A stretch of 7,463 nt of DNA, taken from the NCBI GenBank assembly GCA_021798235.1, contig JAJZMO010000147.1, positions 1-7,463 on the forward strand, given 5' to 3'. The notes beneath the pieces are model-generated. The model was not told the DNA's origin, ran no database searches, and saw only the letters and a list, made by a program, of their open reading frames with translations. This DNA comes from Acidobacteriota bacterium (GTDB lineage: Bacteria; Acidobacteriota; Terriglobia; Terriglobales; Acidobacteriaceae). How positions within the stretch are numbered: position 1 is the first letter of the stretch; every line of letters starts with the position of its first letter. Positions 4,890 to 7,463 of this stretch are shown here, one piece after another. The translations under genes and the position numbers were made by a program.

Positions 4890-6083
4890 ATGTTTCGGAA
4901 AACCCGCATCTTTACTCCCGGACCCACGCCTTTATTGCCTGCCGCGCAGTTTGCCATGGCCGCCGCGGACATGCACCACCGCACGCCAGAGTTTCGCGCC
5001 CTGTACCAGCGCGTTCTGGGCCAGTTGCGCGCCTTTACCGGCTCCAAAAACGATGTGATCTTGATGGCTGCCAGCGGTACCGGCGCCATGGAAGCCTCCG
5101 TCTCCAACCTCACCTCACCGGGCGACCGCGTGCTGGTGCTGACGGCTGGCAAATTCGGCGAGCGCTGGACGGCGCTGGCCAAGGCCTTTGGCTGCCAGGT
5201 GGACGTGGTCAACGTTCCCTATGGCCAGACCTTTGCGCTGGATGCTGTGCGCGCCGCGCTCAAGCCCGACACGCGCGCCGTTTACATGCAGGCGACGGAG
5301 ACCTCCACCGGCGTGCGCCATGACGTGGCCGCCGTGGCCAAGCTGTTGCGCGAAGCCAAAAGCGAAGCGCTGCTGGTCATCGACGCCATCACTGGCCTCG
5401 GCACCACGCACCTGGACATCGACGGCCTCGGTCTGGATGTGGTCATTGGCGGCTCGCAAAAGGCCGTGATGATTCCGCCGGGATTGGCGTATCTTTCTGT
5501 CAGCGAACGCGCCTGGCAGCGTATGGAGTCCACCAAGAATCCGCGCTATTACTTTGACCTGCGCCGCGAGCGCAAATCCGCAGCCAACGGTGAGTCGGCC
5601 TACACGCCGGCCGTGGCGCTGATCGCCGCGCTGGGCGCTGCCTTCGACTACATTGCCGGCCAGGCTGGCGGCGACCTCGAACGCGGACGCAACCTGCTGA
5701 TCGAAAACGCGGAGACCTGCGCGCAGATGACGCGCGCCGCCGTGCCCGCACTGGGCCTGCGCCTCTTCGCTCCCGATGCACCCGCCGCCGCTGTCACGGC
5801 CATTCTGCCGCCGCAGGGCGTTGACTCCGGCATCATCGTCAAGGAGATGAAGACGCGCTTTGCCTTGACGCTGACCAATGGACAGGGCGAGATGAAGGGG
5901 CAACTCTTCCGCGTGGCGCACTTGGGCTACTTCGATCCGCTGGACACGCTGGCCGTGGTGGGAGCGCTCGAACAGGTCGCAGCCGAAACGCTGAAGGTTC
6001 CCGGTTTCCAGTTTGGCTCTGCCTTGGCCGCCGCGCAAAAGACGCTGGCCGCACGCACCGCGCAACTGAAAGCCAACAGCTAA
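4890..6083 (+). CDS. PLP-dependent class V aminotransferase (alanine-glyoxylate type; possible phosphoserine aminotransferase)
   Basis: The 397-residue product is a full-length fold-type I aminotransferase of the alanine-glyoxylate/serine-pyruvate family. It starts MFRKTRIFTPGPTPLLP, the substrate-loop N-terminus usual for the group. The PLP phosphate loop is SGTGAMEA (62-69), the pyridine-nitrogen Asp is D165 (LVIDAITGLG), the Schiff-base lysine is K191 (GGSQKAVMIPPGLA), and R341 (QLFRVAHLGY) should bind the substrate carboxylate. It is cytoplasmic. It lies 28 bp upstream of serA on the same strand. That context suggests it makes phosphoserine from 3-phosphohydroxypyruvate with glutamate, although the family also includes serine-glyoxylate and alanine-glyoxylate enzymes, and motifs alone do not separate them. 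The start is fixed by family alignment; no clear Shine-Dalgarno is present, only AAAG before the ATG. Confidence 0.9.
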   Translation: MFRKTRIFTPGPTPLLPAAQFAMAAADMHHRTPEFRALYQRVLGQLRAFTGSKNDVILMAASGTGAMEASVSNLTSPGDRVLVLTAGKFGERWTALAKAFGCQVDVVNVPYGQTFALDAVRAALKPDTRAVYMQATETSTGVRHDVAAVAKLLREAKSEALLVIDAITGLGTTHLDIDGLGLDVVIGGSQKAVMIPPGLAYLSVSERAWQRMESTKNPRYYFDLRRERKSAANGESAYTPAVALIAALGAAFDYIAGQAGGDLERGRNLLIENAETCAQMTRAAVPALGLRLFAPDAPAAAVTAILPPQGVDSGIIVKEMKTRFALTLTNGQGEMKGQLFRVAHLGYFDPLDTLAVVGALEQVAAETLKVPGFQFGSALAAAQKTLAARTAQLKANS

Positions 6084-6096
6084 CAGCCAACACATA

Positions 6097-6102
6097 AAGG
6101 GA
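6097..6102 (+). promoter_or_regulatory. Ribosome binding site of serA
   Basis: AAGGGA lies 9 nt before the ATG at 6112, inside the 28-bp gap after the aminotransferase stop codon. No terminator or promoter fits in this gap, which supports cotranscription. Confidence 0.6.
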
Positions 6103-6111
6103 AAGCAGACG

Positions 6112-7463
6112 ATGAAGATTGTTCTTGCCGAAAAAGTTTCCCCGGCCACGGTGGCGGTTTTTGCCAGCGAACCGGATTGGAAGGTGGTTCCGCACGACAA
6201 AATCGCCAACGGTCTGGCCGCTGAGCTAGCCGATGCCGATGCCTTGGTCGTGCGCTCTGCGGTACAGGTGGATGCCAAGCTGCTCGAAGCCGCGCCCAAG
6301 CTGCGCGTCATCGGGCGCGCCGGTGTCGGCGTGGACAACATCGACGCCGAAGCGGCCACGCGGCGCGGCATCGTGGTGATGAACACGCCCGGCGCCAACG
6401 CCGTGGCCGTGGCGGAACTCACACTGGCCCTGATGGTGGACCTGGCCCGCATGGTTCCGCGCGCCAACACGACCATGCACGAAGGCAAGTGGGAAAAGAA
6501 ATCCCTGCAAGGCATGGAACTGCGCGGCAAGACGCTGGGCATCGTCGGCCTGGGCCGCGTGGGCATGGAAGTGGCCCGTCGCGCCCGCGCCTTTGGCATG
6601 GAGCTGGTGGGGCACGATCCTTACGTGGCCGCGGCCATCGCGCGCGAAAATGGCGTGCGCCTGGCTCCGGTCGATGAAGTGTTGCGCGTCGCCGATTACC
6701 TGACGCTGCACGTCGGCCTGACGCCGCAGACCGAAGGACTCATCAACGCCAAATCCTTGGCGACGATGAAGAAGGGCGTGCGCATCGTCAACTGCGCGCG
6801 TGGCGAGCTGATCGACGAAGGCGCGCTGGTGGAAGCGCTGCGCTCTGGCCACGTGGCCGGTGCCGCGCTGGACGTCTTCCAGAAAGAGCCGCTAAAAGAT
6901 TCAGCCTTCTTTCCTATGGAAAACGTGATCCTGACGCCGCACATCGCCGGATCCACCAACGAAGCGCAGGAGGCCGTCGGCGTGCAAATCGCCGAGCAGG
7001 TCAAGGCCTATCTGAAGCTGGGCGTGGTGCAGAACGCAGTCAACGTTGCCTCCTTGTCGCACGAGGAGTACACGGAGATTGCGCCCTTCATCGGCATGGC
7101 CGAGAGCCTGGGCAGCCTGCTGGCGCAGATCGCCGCCGGGCAAAGCCAGTCGCACAGCGTGGAGAGCATTGACGTCGTTTACAACGGTCGCTTAGCCTCC
7201 ATGCGCACGGAGCTGCTGCGCAACGCCGCTCTCTGCGGCGTGCTGTCGCACTTCGAACAGGTCAACCGCATCAACGCCAGCTCGGTAGCTGCCGACCGCG
7301 GCATCCATGTGAATGAAGAGAAAAAAGAAGCCGTCAGCGGCGGCGCGGCCAACGTGCTGAAGCTGACGCTGCATGGCGCGGGCAAGCACCTGACCGCCAG
7401 CGCCACCGTGCTTCACGGCAGCTCGCCGCGTCTGCTTTCGATGGATGACATCGACATCGAAGC
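6112..7463 (+). CDS. serA: D-3-phosphoglycerate dehydrogenase, long type (3' end outside window)
   Basis: 450 residues are present and the frame is still open at the edge. The enzyme oxidises 3-phosphoglycerate to 3-phosphohydroxypyruvate with NAD+, the first step of serine synthesis, in the cytoplasm. Substrate-domain sequence GRAGVGVDNID (69-79) is followed by the NAD-binding Rossmann motif GIVGLGRVG (143-151). The D-2-hydroxyacid dehydrogenase catalytic triad is R230 (NCARGELID), E259 (QKEP) and H277 (LTPHIAGST). Residues from about 315 onward form the intervening allosteric (ASB) domain seen only in the long form, ending at LSMDDIDIE. Long-form enzymes are about 525-530 residues, so roughly 75 residues, the C-terminal serine-binding ACT domain, should lie beyond the window. 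It is probably cotranscribed with the aminotransferase upstream. No frameshift or missing key residue is visible. Confidence 0.97.
   Translation, partial: MKIVLAEKVSPATVAVFASEPDWKVVPHDKIANGLAAELADADALVVRSAVQVDAKLLEAAPKLRVIGRAGVGVDNIDAEAATRRGIVVMNTPGANAVAVAELTLALMVDLARMVPRANTTMHEGKWEKKSLQGMELRGKTLGIVGLGRVGMEVARRARAFGMELVGHDPYVAAAIARENGVRLAPVDEVLRVADYLTLHVGLTPQTEGLINAKSLATMKKGVRIVNCARGELIDEGALVEALRSGHVAGAALDVFQKEPLKDSAFFPMENVILTPHIAGSTNEAQEAVGVQIAEQVKAYLKLGVVQNAVNVASLSHEEYTEIAPFIGMAESLGSLLAQIAAGQSQSHSVESIDVVYNGRLASMRTELLRNAALCGVLSHFEQVNRINASSVAADRGIHVNEEKKEAVSGGAANVLKLTLHGAGKHLTASATVLHGSSPRLLSMDDIDIE

Noticed and set aside
4769..5212. N-terminal extension of yqeY to give a 302-residue protein
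   Set aside because: The extension is antisense to the aminotransferase; a good ribosome binding site and the family length place the start at 4768.
5115..6599. 494-residue minus-strand open frame
   Set aside because: It is a mirror of the aminotransferase and serA, both of which carry complete catalytic motifs; the antisense translation has no domain.
6226..6852. 208-residue minus-strand open frame inside serA
   Set aside because: It is antisense to the serA Rossmann and catalytic regions, with His/Gln/Arg-rich composition typical of a shadow frame.

Overview
This 7.46 kb window looks like ordinary chromosome from a GC-rich, Gram-negative-type bacterium. The style of several proteins fits Acidobacteriota best: a zinc-finger anti-sigma factor carrying a C-terminal HEAT domain, a double-PDZ envelope protein, and an alanine-glyoxylate-type aminotransferase directly before serA. 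That assignment comes from remembered family resemblance and was not checked by a search. There are no rRNA or tRNA genes, CRISPR arrays, insertion sequences or phage genes.

Left half, minus strand (read right to left). A three-gene cluster encodes an ECF sigma factor (start at 3475), a one-span membrane anti-sigma factor with a cytoplasmic ZAS zinc site and a C-terminal HEAT-repeat domain (start at 2668), and a membrane-anchored or exported protein with two PDZ domains and no protease domain (start at 1521). After 183 bp comes the 5' part of a radical SAM gene that leaves the window at base 1. The cluster reads as an envelope-sensing sigma module. Its most unusual part is the AT-rich, 129-bp sigma/anti-sigma junction, which holds an inverted repeat, a possible pseudoknot pairing next to a strong Shine-Dalgarno sequence, and a short overlapping reading frame. 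A 15-bp sequence occurs once upstream of the PDZ gene and again, inverted, upstream of the radical SAM gene.

Middle. A plus-strand RNase HI-family gene (3705-4307) is divergent from the sigma factor and converges on a minus-strand YqeY gene (4304-4768); their stop codons share bases within a CTAG. The RNase HI protein has a roughly 65-residue low-complexity N-terminal tail containing QTSLF, which resembles a sliding-clamp-binding motif.

Right half, plus strand. A PLP-dependent class V aminotransferase (4890-6083) and serA (6112 to the window edge, lacking only its C-terminal end) are 28 bp apart and probably form an operon for phosphorylated serine biosynthesis, with the aminotransferase a plausible phosphoserine aminotransferase. 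Everything functional here is inferred from motifs read by eye.
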